Below are positions 51,257 to 61,692 of a stretch of 64,000 nt of DNA, in pieces. Below the pieces are notes generated by a model. That model was not told where the DNA came from and searched no databases. It saw only the letters and a list, made by a program, of their open reading frames with translations. This stretch comes from Microglena sp. YARC (Eukaryota; Chlorophyta; Chlorophyceae; Chlamydomonadales; Chlamydomonadaceae). The number at the start of each line of letters is the position of its first letter. The stretch's first letter is position 1. The position numbers and the translations under genes were made by a program. The DNA lies in NCBI GenBank assembly GCA_022414725.1, contig CM039466.1, positions 18,456,249 to 18,520,248 on the forward strand, given 5' to 3'.

Positions 51257-51506
51257 TGTAGGTTTCCGGAGTGATATGTCTTGAGCACTCTCACAGGGAA
51301 GGAACTAGGGCGTGTGCTTACAATCGTGATAGCATGTCAAGCGACATGGAAAGGATAAGAAGGGAAAGGCGACAGTACCTCAGGGTACTGCCGCCGGTAG
51401 GTGCCGGCCCTAACGGGCGGAGGCACTACTATGGAAGCTTCCAGGCCGGCAGAAGGCCTGGCGCCCCAAGACACTCTAGCTGGACCGGGAGAACCGGTCT
51501 ATAACA
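51257..51506 (-). repeat. 5' LTR of an A-type element
   Basis: 250 bp, about 97 percent like 4915-5160 by eye, with a few extra bases (CCGG near 51450). Gag coding follows at once on the minus strand. The first bases after it, GGTTATCGCCC, may be a primer site on an internal tRNA segment, as in copia elements; that is speculative. Confidence 0.85.
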
Positions 51507-51628
51507 TTATCCCTATTGGCACCTTGTCGGTCCCTGCTTCGTCCGCTCCCTCTAACGGCAGATACAAATGTATATTAATCATCCCATAGGGTTGTTCAGG
51601 AGGAACCCCAGCTCTGCGTCCTGATGCG

Positions 51629-52011
51629 TTTCAGCTAGAAAGCACTTCGAAGAGTGGAGAGAGATGTATGCAGCGGAGACAGACGCGCCAATCTATACAC
51701 GGAGACAAGAATAGCGTTACAAGGACAGGCGGACGCCAAAGAACACCAGCGGTGGGAGAGGCGGATGCCTGTAACCTGACTAGACCCTAAGTCAGGAAAC
51801 TTAAGCCAGGCACCGGCTATACAGAGTGTGTCAGTGAGAGACCGATGACGCAGTCAACAGGAAGCTGTCACCGTGTCATGAAGGATGACACAGTCTACGG
51901 GAAGCTGACACAGTACAGACAGAAACACTGTCTGGGCCGATAGTTCTAAGGAAGTACATAAGTAGTCACCAAGTCATAAAACGCGTGAGAGCACCGCAAT
52001 TCATGCTGACA
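51629..52011 (-). repeat. 3' LTR of the Ty1/copia element
   Basis: 383 bp. The minus strand reads TGTCAGCATGAATTGC...CTAGCTGAAA. Equal in length and almost base-identical to 58285-58667. A purine tract (AGGTGGAG) precedes it on the minus strand. TSD ATGCG at 51624-51628. Confidence 0.95.
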
Positions 52012-52354
52012 CTCCACCTATGACACAGGTGACATACAATACTACCTCTCCACCTATGGCACTGGGGACATAGAACTATATGTAACATATATAAAAAAAA
52101 AAAAATCAAAGAACTCCGAAAAAATCGAGAGAACTTCAAATGGAACCCAAAGGGTTATAGGAAGGAATGAAACAAGGCAAAAAATTCGAAAACAATTTGC
52201 CAAGCTAGAAAGAGAGGAAAAACTAATATCAAAAATGGGTAACAACGGTATAGAAAACCCGATCCGGGAATAGGAACCTAATGCCAAACTTTGATAACGA
52301 AAAGAAACTAATATGACCAAATGCAAGGATGACCCTAAGAAGAAGCGGTCATAC

Positions 52355-52867
52355 CTAACATGCGGACAAACCTCCAGAACACAGCAGGATCAAGGGGCTT
52401 GGTGAAGGGGTCAGCACAGTTATCCACGTGTTAACATAGGCAACATCCAGTGAACCATCCTCCACCAGCTCCTTGATGTAGTGATGAATAACATCAATGT
52501 GCTTGCTGCGAGGCAGGAGCTGCCAGTCTTTGGCCCAACTTAGAGACCCTAAGTTGTCACCCTGAATGGTAACCAAAGCACAAGGCAGACCCAGATCCAC
52601 CCTCAATTTCTTCAACCATTGTACCTCCCTGGCAGCCTGGGACAGGGCCTGATACTCAGCCTCACTAGAGCTAATGGCAACAGTAGGCTGCCTCTTGCTC
52701 ATCCAGTTCACTATGCACCCCCCAGCTAGCACAGCAAAGCCAGTCTGAGACCGCCTGTCAGACCCATCATCAGCAAAGGATGAGTCACTAAAGACAGTAA
52801 AAGAGAACTCAGGGTTGTGGGTGTAAGTGAGACCCAGGTGGGAATGTGTTCTCAAATACAAGAGCAC
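52355..52867 (-). CDS. Copia RNase H and pol C-terminus
   Basis: Copia-type RNase H: SDSSFADDGSDRRSQTG, VNWMSKRQPTVAISSSEAEY, IQGDNLGSLSWAKD and RSKHIDVIHHYIKELVEDG, all canonical. The frame is one base off the RT frame, joining at about 52850 (HSHLGLTYTHNP). The end (YVNTWITVLTPSPSPLIL) has lost the usual AD-x-x-TK-x-L frame through an indel near 52430. It removes template RNA during reverse transcription. Confidence 0.85.
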   Translation of the reverse strand: MLLYLRTHSHLGLTYTHNPEFSFTVFSDSSFADDGSDRRSQTGFAVLAGGCIVNWMSKRQPTVAISSSEAEYQALSQAAREVQWLKKLRVDLGLPCALVTIQGDNLGSLSWAKDWQLLPRSKHIDVIHHYIKELVEDGSLDVAYVNTWITVLTPSPSPLILLCSGGLSAC

Positions 52868-53480
52868 CGCTTGGCAGCCCCCAGAGAGGGACGGTAGGGT
52901 GAGCAGAAAACCTGGACAGGTAGCTCACAGCAAAAGAAATATCAGGCCTGGTGCAAGTAGCCAGGTATAGCAAAGCACCCACAAGAGAGAGGTACTGGCT
53001 ATTAGACGGCAGGGTTTCTCCAGGGGCGTCAGAAACGGTGGACTTGGCCATGGGGGCAGCAAACCTGGGTGGGGCAGCATCAGTAAGACCAAACTGCTCC
53101 ACCAGATCAACAATGTAGGTGTGCTGAGAGATGTTGATCTGAACACACCTGCCTTCAGAATCAAGTGTAACATGCATGTCCAAAGAGAGGAACTGAACCG
53201 GAACACCCATCTCTTTGACCTCCCAGCCAGCCTTTTCCATAGCCTGGATAAGCAACACATACCTATCCAGCTCACTAAAAGCACAGATAAAATCATCAAC
53301 ATAGGTCAGAACATAGCTCCACCCACCATCAGAATCCTTCCTAAAATACAGAGCAGGTTCAGCCTTGCACATAGTGAAGCCGTGTGCAACCAGAACCCGC
53401 TTGACATCCCTACTCCAAGCCCTGGGTGCCTGCTTCAATCCATAAAGAGACTTGAGCAGCTTGCACACAAGGGGAAACAC
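52809..53480 (-). CDS. Copia reverse transcriptase, catalytic part
   Basis: KSLYGLKQAPRAWSRDVK, then the catalytic LTYVDDFICAF (about 53285-53315), followed by FLSLDMHV, YIVDLVEQFGL and YLSLVGALLYLATCTRPDI: all signature copia RT blocks. The frame breaks at both ends. The front of RT lies in 53435-53623 (RQLDIKTAFLNAKLEPGL) and 53554-53943 (MKDEMASLHAHGTWVLTPQP, then GRWLFVKKIGVDGSIRFKAR). Confidence 0.9.
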   Translation of the reverse strand: MFPLVCKLLKSLYGLKQAPRAWSRDVKRVLVAHGFTMCKAEPALYFRKDSDGGWSYVLTYVDDFICAFSELDRYVLLIQAMEKAGWEVKEMGVPVQFLSLDMHVTLDSEGRCVQINISQHTYIVDLVEQFGLTDAAPPRFAAPMAKSTVSDAPGETLPSNSQYLSLVGALLYLATCTRPDISFAVSYLSRFSAHPTVPLWGLPSGALVFENTFPPGSHLHPQP

Positions 53481-53943
53481 CGTTGGGGACCAAGGTGCTG
53501 AAAGCCCTCAGGCTGGCGGCAGTACAGGTCCAGACCAGGTTCCAGCTTAGCGTTCAGAAATGCAGTTTTGATGTCCAGCTGCCGAACAAACATCTTTCTA
53601 TGAGTGATGGCAGCCAGGAGCACCCGAAGACCTGCTTTAGAGGAGACAGGGGCATATACGTCATGAAAATCCAGCCCAGGACTTGCAGAAAGCCACGTAC
53701 CACAAAACGTGCCTTGAAGCGTATAGAACCATCAACCCCAATCTTCTTCACAAATAACCACCTGCCTGACAGGATCTTTTGCTTACGAGGCTGTGGAGTG
53801 AGTACCCAAGTACCATGGGCATGTAGGGAAGCCATCTCATCCTTCATAGCAAGAAGCCATTGATCCCTGTCAGGGTTGGTAGGGAGCATGGCAGCTTTAT
53901 AGGTTAGTTCAGTGGAGGGGGCAACAGATGCTCCCACGTACAA
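53435..53943 (-). pseudogene. Copia reverse transcriptase, front part in two frames
   Basis: Residues from NPDRDQWLLAMKDEMASL to KARFVVRGF are in one frame (53554-53943). After an indel near 53690 the chain LLAAITHRKMFVRQLDIKTA continues in another (53435-53623), and a further shift near 53470 leads to the catalytic part. Three or more frame changes mean this copy does not make a full polymerase as written. Confidence 0.8.
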
Positions 53944-54019
53944 GCAGTTTACTTGTACATGAGCAGCGGGGATATCAGCAGTATCAGCAGTAACCGGTAG
54001 TAGAGCCCCCAGTGCAGAA

Positions 54020-54792
54020 CTAACTGCCTGGTTGAACAGGGCCGGCCTTATTTGCCTCTAATTCAACGAAGCCTGGGTCGACCGGAACACCCCAGCCATA
54101 CGCAGTATCGGAGCCTGACCAATGATCAAGATCATCACTTGCACTATCGGCAAAGGCTACATCATCACCCGGGCTCCCGATTAATCTATCAGGAACGGCA
54201 GGAGGCGAAGCGCTCACCAACCCCTTCGAGCCATCCAAGATGATTGGAGCAGGGTGACTATTAGACAATGGACCTATAAGAGGCTCCACTATGATCTGAG
54301 ATTGTCGTAATCCTAGAGCTTCACCGACGGAATTTGACGCAGAGGAGGGCCTGGCGACCCCCTGAGATTCGGCTAAGATTTTATCCGTAGGAACTGCAGA
54401 ACCTCGCCCGCCCAGTGCATTCTCACGCAATACAGTACCAGCAGCCCTGACCTGGGACGCAGAATCATCCTATGGCCAGGACAGTAGTCAACAATTGGGG
54501 AAAGCAAAGGATCTAAGGAATGGCCCGCAGCCTCAGGCATGTGTCCGTTGATAGCGGCAGGGATGCTAGAAACATACGGCGACCCGTCATAGGGAGGAAG
54601 CCCAGGAATACAGTTATAGCTAAACTGTTCATAGAAGAGTACATCACGACTCTCTACTACCTGGTGCAACTTAGGAACCCAAATAAAATAACCCTTACTC
54701 ACCAGAGAATACCCAACCAGTCTACCAGATAACGCCCTTTCGTCCAGCTTGTTACGTTCTTCCCATTGACTAACGTGACATAGCAGGGGCAT
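54020..54792 (-). pseudogene. Copia integrase C-terminal region and linker
   Basis: LDERALSGRLVGYSLVSKGY and FIWVPKLHQVVESRDVLFYE (54600-54740) are the copia post-core module. After a frame change near 54430 comes a Pro/Asp-rich linker before RT (54020-54430). Confidence 0.75.
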
Positions 54793-54823
54793 CCAAACAC
54801 ACGTAACAACGACACATCAGGCA

Positions 54824-55990
54824 TCACCCATAAAACAACTCATAAGGTGTCTTGCGTCCCTGATTGGGCAGTCGGTTACGAAGGTAACAAGCAGCTAGGA
54901 AGGCATAAGGCCAGAAAGACTTAGCTAGCTTTGATTCCAGGTGGATACTCCTAGCTATAGACTGCAAGACCCCATTATACCTTTCCACAGTTGCGTTCTG
55001 ATGGGCAGTGTACACCAACGATAACTCATGTACTGCCCCAACCGATATCAGCCTAATCCTCGAACCATTTAACTATAAACTCCTTGGCCCTGTCAGATCT
55101 CAGACACTTAAAGGCAAACCCCTGCAGCTGATTTGACCATCTGAGATGATAGTTTTGGACTGCTAAGGGAGCTTCATCCTGGTCCTCAAGCACAATACTT
55201 CAGCAAAGCCAGAGAATTGGTCTATGAGGCACAGGATGTAAAACTCCCCACGCAGACCCCTAATATGAACTGGTCCCATTATATCCAAGTGAAGTCGTTG
55301 GAGAGGTGCACGGATCTCAGTTTTGCTTTCTTTAGGAAAAGGGAGACGTTTGCCCTTAGCCTTGTGACAAGCATCACATGGGATCTTACCCAACTTTTGC
55401 ACTTGACCCAGACTGAGGGGTAAGTTCTTAACCATACCACTCTTGACAAGTTTGTGTAAGGCACTATAGCCGGGATGACCCAACCGCCTATGCCACAACC
55501 ATGCAGGAGTGGTAGGGAGAACAACTCCACCGTCCTCATCAACATCAAGTGCAAACGCTGGATAATTGTCAGCAACTCTTAAACAACGACTGGAGGTGTG
55601 ACAAGGCCTACATGCAGACTTGTACACACCATCACTGGAGGCAGGGAAGGACCAGAGAACAGAAGAGCCCTGAGTGGCAGTGCAACTAAGACTATCAAAA
55701 GAAACCTGGCAGTGGAGAGAATGAGCCACAGCATTTACTGACAGGAGATTCACCGGACAGTGAGGGATATAAAGAACATTGGTTAGAGAGTGATTGATGT
55801 TGGTAACCATCACTACATAACACAATGGATCCCTTACCTCTGACCGTTGAATCACCCCGTCACCAAATCGAACCGTAGGCCCAACAGCAGAAGATTCAAA
55901 CACAGTGAACAAAGACTTATCACCCGTGATTGACATTCCAGCTCCAGAGTCCACATGCCAGACACCCTCAGAAAGACTAGGACTACACAC
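54824..55990 (-). pseudogene. Copia protease, pre-integrase domain and integrase core
   Basis: Protease: VWHVDSGAGMSITGDKS (about 55930-55965), flap end INHSLTNVLYIPHCPVNLLS. Pre-integrase: LWHRRLGHPGYSALHKLV. Integrase zinc pair CDACHKAKGKRLPFP and the first core Asp in LHLDIMGPVHIRG. A gap with stops lies at about 55020-55160, where the second Asp region would be. The Glu part follows in 54824-55018: YTAHQNATVERYNGVLQSIA and FLAACYLRNRLP. Protease matures the particle and integrase inserts the cDNA. Indels near 55160 and 55020 interrupt it. Confidence 0.85.
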
Positions 55991-56035
55991 GTTAGAGAAC
56001 TTCGTAGTGCAAGAGAATAGGACAGAGCGTACCTC

Positions 56036-56771
56036 CTAGTTCTTGGACATGGCGTACCCATCAATCTGAGCCTGCAAGGAGGACAACTGCTTGCGAGTCA
56101 GCGAACCTGGAAGGGCCAAGGCAACGGGCACGGGTTCAATGCCCGGTGCACCAGCCTTGGCCTTTCGCAGGTGCGGATGTTTCGTCCAGCAACGGTCCTC
56201 CGAGTGGCTCGTTTGGAAAGACAGGGGCCCCAAGTGCAATCCAAGCGCCTCTTGGTAGTCCCGGAACCCTGAGGACCAGGTCCCCTGCCACGCTGAAAGC
56301 AGCATTGGCAGGGACCTGGGGAGGATCGCGGGACCAACCAGGATGCCTCGGATCAGACTTAGGGAGAGACACGTTCAAGAAATCTAATGATCTATATGCT
56401 GCCAGACAGGTCCAGTAATCAACAGGCTGGTTCTGATGCAGTGCGAGACCCAAATTGTAGCCGCAGAGAGTCGAAGCGGGGTGCATGATGCCATTAATAA
56501 TAGTATGCATGGCATGGCGCTGAGGCTGTGGGTATCCCGCACTGCGGAGGTCAGTGCACAAGCCCCGGACCCTGCGAAAGAACACATCCACAGGTTCAGA
56601 GTTGTCCATGGTTGCACGCCGAAGCTCAACAAGCATGAGAGGGACACGAGCAGCAAGAGCATCAGAACGCTGTCTTCGGATATGCAAGAAGATATCCCGA
56701 GGAGTGGCAAAATCCTGATACACATTGACCATCGCATCCGTCATGTTCGCAAGCATCATAGTGAGACACAT
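56036..56771 (-). CDS. Copia gag, C-terminal half
   Basis: The frame 56136-56771 carries DFATPRDIFLHIRRQRSDAL and NSEPVDVFFRRVRGLCTDLR, a copia gag capsid. After a shift near 56200 the second frame (56036-56305) has EDRCWTKHPHLRKAKAG, the end of a zinc-knuckle region just before the protease, and SLQAQIDGYAMSKN at its stop. Confidence 0.65.
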
Positions 56772-58249
56772 GAACTCCCTGACGTTTCCAGGGGCAGGGC
56801 ACTAAAACCCAACAGTGCAGGATCTACACGAGACTCACCATGAGAGGCCGAGGGTCCAGCAGCAAGAGGATCAGGCACAGGAGCATACGAGGCACGAACC
56901 GACACAAAATACTCGGCAGCAATGCCAGCATCATATGCGCGCTGATCATCTAAGTTCCTAATGAGATCTAAGGAACGCGCAACACTCGCAACGAGCTCGA
57001 AATCAGGCCTAACAGGAACAAAACTGAGAGGGACCTTCACATACTGATACCCTCGGAGATCATTGTTCCTACGCCCAATCCCACCAAAGGTAACACCTCC
57101 AGGGGAAGGGTAGTTAATCCCTGCCTTCACAGATCCTAGAAAAGCACGACACTCATGACCCAGCTCAGAGTAAGCCATCACACGCTTAGGGCGACCCTAT
57201 CTATCTAGATTAGCCCGAGTGGCTGCCTCATCCAGCCTACCGTACAAAGTGCGATCAAGAGAATTTCCAGCATACTGGGCTTGGCGAATAAGCCGGCAGT
57301 CCCGCACAGCCAGCCGCACAGGTGGTGTGCCATCAAGCAGATGTTCCCAGGATATGCCGGACAGCGTAGGATTCATAGACGGCGGAGGGCCAGGCGCAGG
57401 TGGCAGATCCACCGGTGGAGGTGGAGGGGGCTCCTGCGAGGTGCCAGCAGCAGATCTGTGGACACTCGTGGCAGCAGCCTCGCGAGCCCGAGTATGGTAA
57501 GCACCAAGAGCCCGCTCTGCAGGGTTGCGAGCCTGCTCTGCAAGGTTGAGTAGAGGACCCAAAGGACCAAGAGACGAACTCCGCAGCAAAGACGGCTTGA
57601 CCACCTCAGGTAGGTCCGGTGGAAGCGGCGCAAGCAGAGCGGCAGACGGAGGCTTGAAGACCGCAGGAGAAGGTGCCAATTGAGGCTCATACACCGGAGA
57701 GACAGTGGAGGTGTGGAAAACCCTAGTAGCAGAAGAGGGAGTGACTCCACCGAAGTCGTTACTTCTGGCACTCTGTAGATCTTCCATACAATCATCAGAG
57801 TAATCTTCCTCTGAGTCGTCAGACTTGCCGTAAGCATAGCCATCTTCATGGCTATGGAGAGCAAGGTCTACAGTGTCGTAGGTAAAGCGGGCATCAGCGG
57901 GTGGAGGCGACCTTGCATACTGGATAATCTGTGTGGAAACACAGCATAGGCGCATCAGAATATCCTCAACCTCAGGTCGGAGACGTTGGACAAAAGGAGA
58001 AGGAGACGGAGAAATGGAGGTATTGGAGGGGGGGGTGGCTTCCATGATGGCGGAAGGAGACTCATCTCCGGCAGCAGAGGCCGCTGGCGCACAATCATCT
58101 AGCCAATCAGTGGGAACACGAATCTTTAGAGGAAGAATTCGGTCGCATCCATTACTGATAATGACGCTCTCCATACCGCGCGACCAGGAAATACCATTCT
58201 GTGGGGTAAGTTTCTCGAAGCCGGCAGGAGGCCCACGCGGAAGTTGCAT
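56756..58249 (-). CDS. Copia gag N-terminal part, with an in-frame TAG
   Basis: Starts MQLPRGPPAGFEKLTPQNGI at 58249, 36 bp after the 5' LTR. It runs through a Ser/Pro/Asp-rich region to RLDEAATRANLDR, then TAG at 57197-57199. The same frame then stays open (GRPKRVMAYSELGHECRAFL...) to 56756. The second part has LRGYQYVKVPLSFVPVRPDF and SLDLIRNLDDQRAYDAGIAA. The two ORFs are best read as one gag interrupted by a stop, by mutation or read-through. It joins the next gag frame near 56765. Confidence 0.65.
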
Positions 58250-58284
58250 TGTAAAGCAGTGGTAGTAGTAATAAGCCCGTAACC

Positions 58285-58667
58285 TATCAGCTAGAAAGCA
58301 CTTCGAAGAGTGGAGAGAGATGTATGCAGCGGAGACAGACGCGCCAATCTATACACGGAGACAAGAATAGCGTTACAAGGACAGGCGGACGCCAAAGAAC
58401 ACCAGCGGTGGGAGAGGCGGATGCCTGTAACCTGACTAGACCCTAAGTCAGGAAACTTAAGCCAGGCACCGGCTATACAGAGTGTGTCAGTGAGAGACCG
58501 ATGACGCAGTCAACAGGAAGCTGTCACCGTGTCATGAAGGATGACACAGTCTACGGGAAGCTGACACAGTACAGACAGAAACACTGTCTGGGCCGATAGT
58601 TCTAAGGAAGTACATAAGTAGTCACCAAGTCATAAAACGCGTGAGAGCACCGCAATTCATGCTGACA
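58285..58667 (-). repeat. 5' LTR of the Ty1/copia element
   Basis: 383 bp, ends TATCAG...GCTGACA on the plus strand. TSD ATGCG at 58668-58672. Whole element 51629-58667, 7,039 bp. After it on the minus strand stands GGTTACGGGC, a possible internal-tRNA type primer site. Confidence 0.95.
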
Positions 58668-59056
58668 ATGCGCAACCAATTGCATAGCCTGCGTCCTGAG
58701 ATTCGACCAATTACATAGCCTGCGTCCTGAGACGCAACCGACCCCCAACCGACCCTTTAGTCTGCTACGCAACGGACCCACCCCACCTTGCGTCTCAGGA
58801 CGTAACAGACCGTTCGACGTTGCGTCTTCGACTCAGGACGTAGCGTCCTGAGCAAACCTAGACGAGAGGCCACGGCACGGGGGCGAGAGGTAGCCAGTCC
58901 GCTGGCCATTCATGGAGTCAACTTGTCATCGGGTGGATCGGGTCGTGTGTGTGATGGTGCTGGTGGTAGCAGTTTTAATGACAGTCAAAGCCATAGACCC
59001 CTTCGTCAAGTTAGTTTTACCATACTTTTCTGTGACCCACTTTTAGGGGGGAAATG
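58668..59056. other. Host or older repeat sequence receiving the copia element
   Basis: Short repeats of CCTGCGTCCTGAGA-type (58690-58860) that also occur just left of the element (CTGCGTCCTG at 51614). Removing the copia element therefore restores one short-period repeat block. No gene. Confidence 0.6.
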
Positions 59057-59206
59057 TAATGTAATGTAATGTAATGTAATGTAATGTGATGTAATGTAAT
59101 GTAATGTAATGTAATGTAATGTAATGTAATGTAATGTAATGTAATGTAATGTAATGTAATGTAATGTAATGTAATGTAATGTAATGTAATGTAATGTAAT
59201 GTAATG
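59057..59206. repeat. (ATGTA)n array, LINE-T tail type, left block
   Basis: About 30 pentamer units with one G variant near 59087. The preceding TTAGGGGGGAAATG (59043-59056) is repeated at 61693-61706. At about 59206 the array flips into its reverse complement. Confidence 0.92.
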
Positions 59207-60558
59207 TTACATTACATTACATTACATTACATTACATGTTAAAGTCTACTTGACACCGCGAGGGTGTATGAGACTCTGTGCTTTAAACAAAAAGAAAAAG
59301 CACCCACAAAGCAAAAACCCCATTACATCAGGGGTGTGTCGAGGACAAACAAACCAAACTCCCAACCACCGTTTTGGTGGCGTAGGTATTAAACCCCCTA
59401 GAGCAGGACCCAGATCTCAACCACTTACAGTGGCGGAGGTAAGAAGCTAACAAATGAGAAGTCACAAGAAGAAAAAAAGGGATAATAAATTACGGTGCCA
59501 CTAAGCAGTCCAGGTCTTCCTGTCTTGCTCTTCTACAAGTAGAAAGATAGTCGGCTAGGTTGCTCCAGAAAGTCTTAGTGCCATTTCCATTCATAAAGGT
59601 TCTGAATGTGGAATCGCAGAATTCCACATTCCATACGGTTAAGTCGGTATCCTCATGGACATGCCTATAAATATCTGTAAACAGCTTCTGGTAGCGGAGG
59701 CGAATATCATTATAAAAAGGGCACTCAAACATATGCATTTCATCCTCAGGTTTTTGGAAACCCACACATTTGACAGTGCCTCATCGAGCGAGGGATGTGT
59801 GCTCTATCCACCACCCTCATTCTTTCTGTGTTCAGCCAATGGGAACCCATTCTAAACTGTGCTATAGAACGAATCTGATCCTGCTTATGTAAGGCAGATG
59901 TAAAGGGAATCAAGCCATTCTCATCATTGCTGTTGGCTGCGAACCATTTTTGGTATAGGAGGCGTTTAAAGCCAACCCTTCTCTCATCAGGGATGTCTCT
60001 AACTGCATTGGTGTCACTTGGGTACTTAAACCTCCATGACTCAAAAACTTCAGACATAATACCTTCGACATCGACAGCCTCCAAAATGTTGAGGTTTTTA
60101 CTGGATCCTAACTTGTGGAGAGCACAACGTAAGTTATGAACCCAGCCAGTGTTGGAGTCAAAAGATTCCTCAAGAGCCATTATAATGAGATCCTCAGGTT
60201 CTTTATGTATGGTCTTGTTCCAGAAGCGCAAAGCTTGTTTAAGCCAAGCAAAACACAACGGGGTTCTACCCAGCTCTTCCATGATAATATTAGATGTAGT
60301 AGATTGGCAAACACCCAACATTTGTTTAAGTATACCTCTATGCCATTTCTCACAAGCATGGTCATTTGCGATAAGTGTGTTGTTCAGAATAGAAGGAGCC
60401 CACACCTCACAGCCAAAATTCAGGATAGGCTGTACAAGAGAATCAAACAGGTAGGTGAGAATATCAATATTGTATATCTCCATAGTATGGCATCGCCTAC
60501 GGAGCATGTGGTGTGCCTTTTGGGCCTTAGTGAGCATCCTAGAAAAAGCAGCTTTTGC
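59207..60558 (-). pseudogene. LINE-T copy c, 5'-truncated
   Basis: The minus strand matches the LINE at 45320-46660. It starts at AKAAFSRMLTKAQKAHHML (60555) and runs through NFGCEVWAPSILNNTLI and CQMCGFPKT-type zinc residues to RARQEDLDCLVAP and the 3' UTR. Its own (ACATT)n tail is at 59207-59236. The RT catalytic part is missing. Frames 59746-60786 and 59490-59765 are its pieces, joined at an indel near 59755 (GFQKP versus GFPKT). The N-terminal ITLHY repeats in that frame come from the array and are not native. Confidence 0.9.
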
Positions 60559-60714
60559 ATGTAATGTAATGTAATGTAATGTAATGTAATGTAATGTAAT
60601 GTAATGTAATGTAATGTAATGTAATGTAATGTAATGTAATGTAATGTAATGTAATGTAATGTAATGTAATGTAATGTAATGTAATGTAATGTAATGTAAT
60701 GTAATGTAATGTAA
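60559..60714. repeat. (ATGTA)n array between LINE copies c and d
   Basis: About 31 perfect pentamers, read as TGTAA/ATGTA on the plus strand. Opposite LINE copies abut both ends. Confidence 0.95.
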
Positions 60715-61160
60715 TAGATATTTATAGGCATGTCCATGAGGATACCGACTTAACCGTATGGAATGTGGAATTCTGCGATTCCACATTCAGAACCTTTATG
60801 AATGGAAATGGCACTAAGACTTTCTGGAGCAACCTAGCCGACTATCTTTCTACTTGTAGAAGAGCAAGACAGGAAGACCTGGACTGCTTAGTGGCACCGT
60901 AATTTATTATCCCTTTTTTCCCTTTCTTCTTGTGACTTCTCATTTGTTAGCTTCTTACCTCCGCCACTGTAAGTGGTTGAGATCTGGGTCCTGCTCTAGG
61001 GGGTTTAATACCTACGCCACCAAAACGGTGGTTGGGAGTTTGGTTTGTTTGTCCTCGACACACCCCTGATGTAATGGGGTTTTTTGCTTTGTGGGTGCTT
61101 TTTCTTTTTGTTTAAAGCACAGAGTCTCATACACCCTCGCGGTGTCAAGTAGACTTTAAC
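60715..61160 (+). pseudogene. LINE-T copy d, last 60 codons and 3' UTR
   Basis: The plus strand matches 46199-46655 (IYRHVHEDTDLTVWNVEF ... RARQEDLDCLVAP and 3' UTR). Truncated at its 5' end directly against the array. Near-identical to copy b, so recent. Confidence 0.9.
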
Positions 61161-61692
61161 ATGTAATGTAATGCAATGTAATGTAATGTAATGTAATGTA
61201 ATGTAATGTAATGTAATGTAATGTAATGTAATGTAATGTAATGTAATGTAATGTAATGTAATGTAATGTAATGTAATGTAATGTAATGTAATGTAATGTA
61301 ATGTAATGTAATGTAATGTAATGTAATGTAATGTAATGTAATGTAATGTTATGTAATGTAATGTAATGTGATGTAATGTGATGTAATGTGATGTAATGTG
61401 ATGTAATGTGATATAATGTAATGTAATGTAATGTAATGTAATGTAATGTAATGTAATGTAATGTAATGTAATGTAATGTAATGTAATGTAATGTAATGTA
61501 ATGTAATGTAATGTAATGTAATGTAATGTAATGTAATGTAATGTAATATATGTAATGTAATGTAATGTAATGTAATGTAATGTAATGTAATGTAATGTAA
61601 TGTAATGTAATGTAATGTAATGTAATGTAATGTAATGTAATGTAATGTAATGTAATGTAATGTAGTGTAATGTAATGTAGTGTAATGTAATG
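61161..61692. repeat. (ATGTA)n array, long tail of LINE copy d
   Basis: About 106 units with scattered variants (ATGTG cluster at 61366-61415, ATGTT, ATATA, ATGTAG near the end). The variant density is higher in the distal part. Followed by TTAGGGGGGAAATG (61693-61706), the direct repeat of 59043-59056. Confidence 0.95.

Noticed and set aside
39765..57199. Reassignment of TAG to an amino acid in the host
   Set aside because: Only two gag cases; TAG also ends other frames here, and read-through or mutation is simpler. Kept only as a check item.
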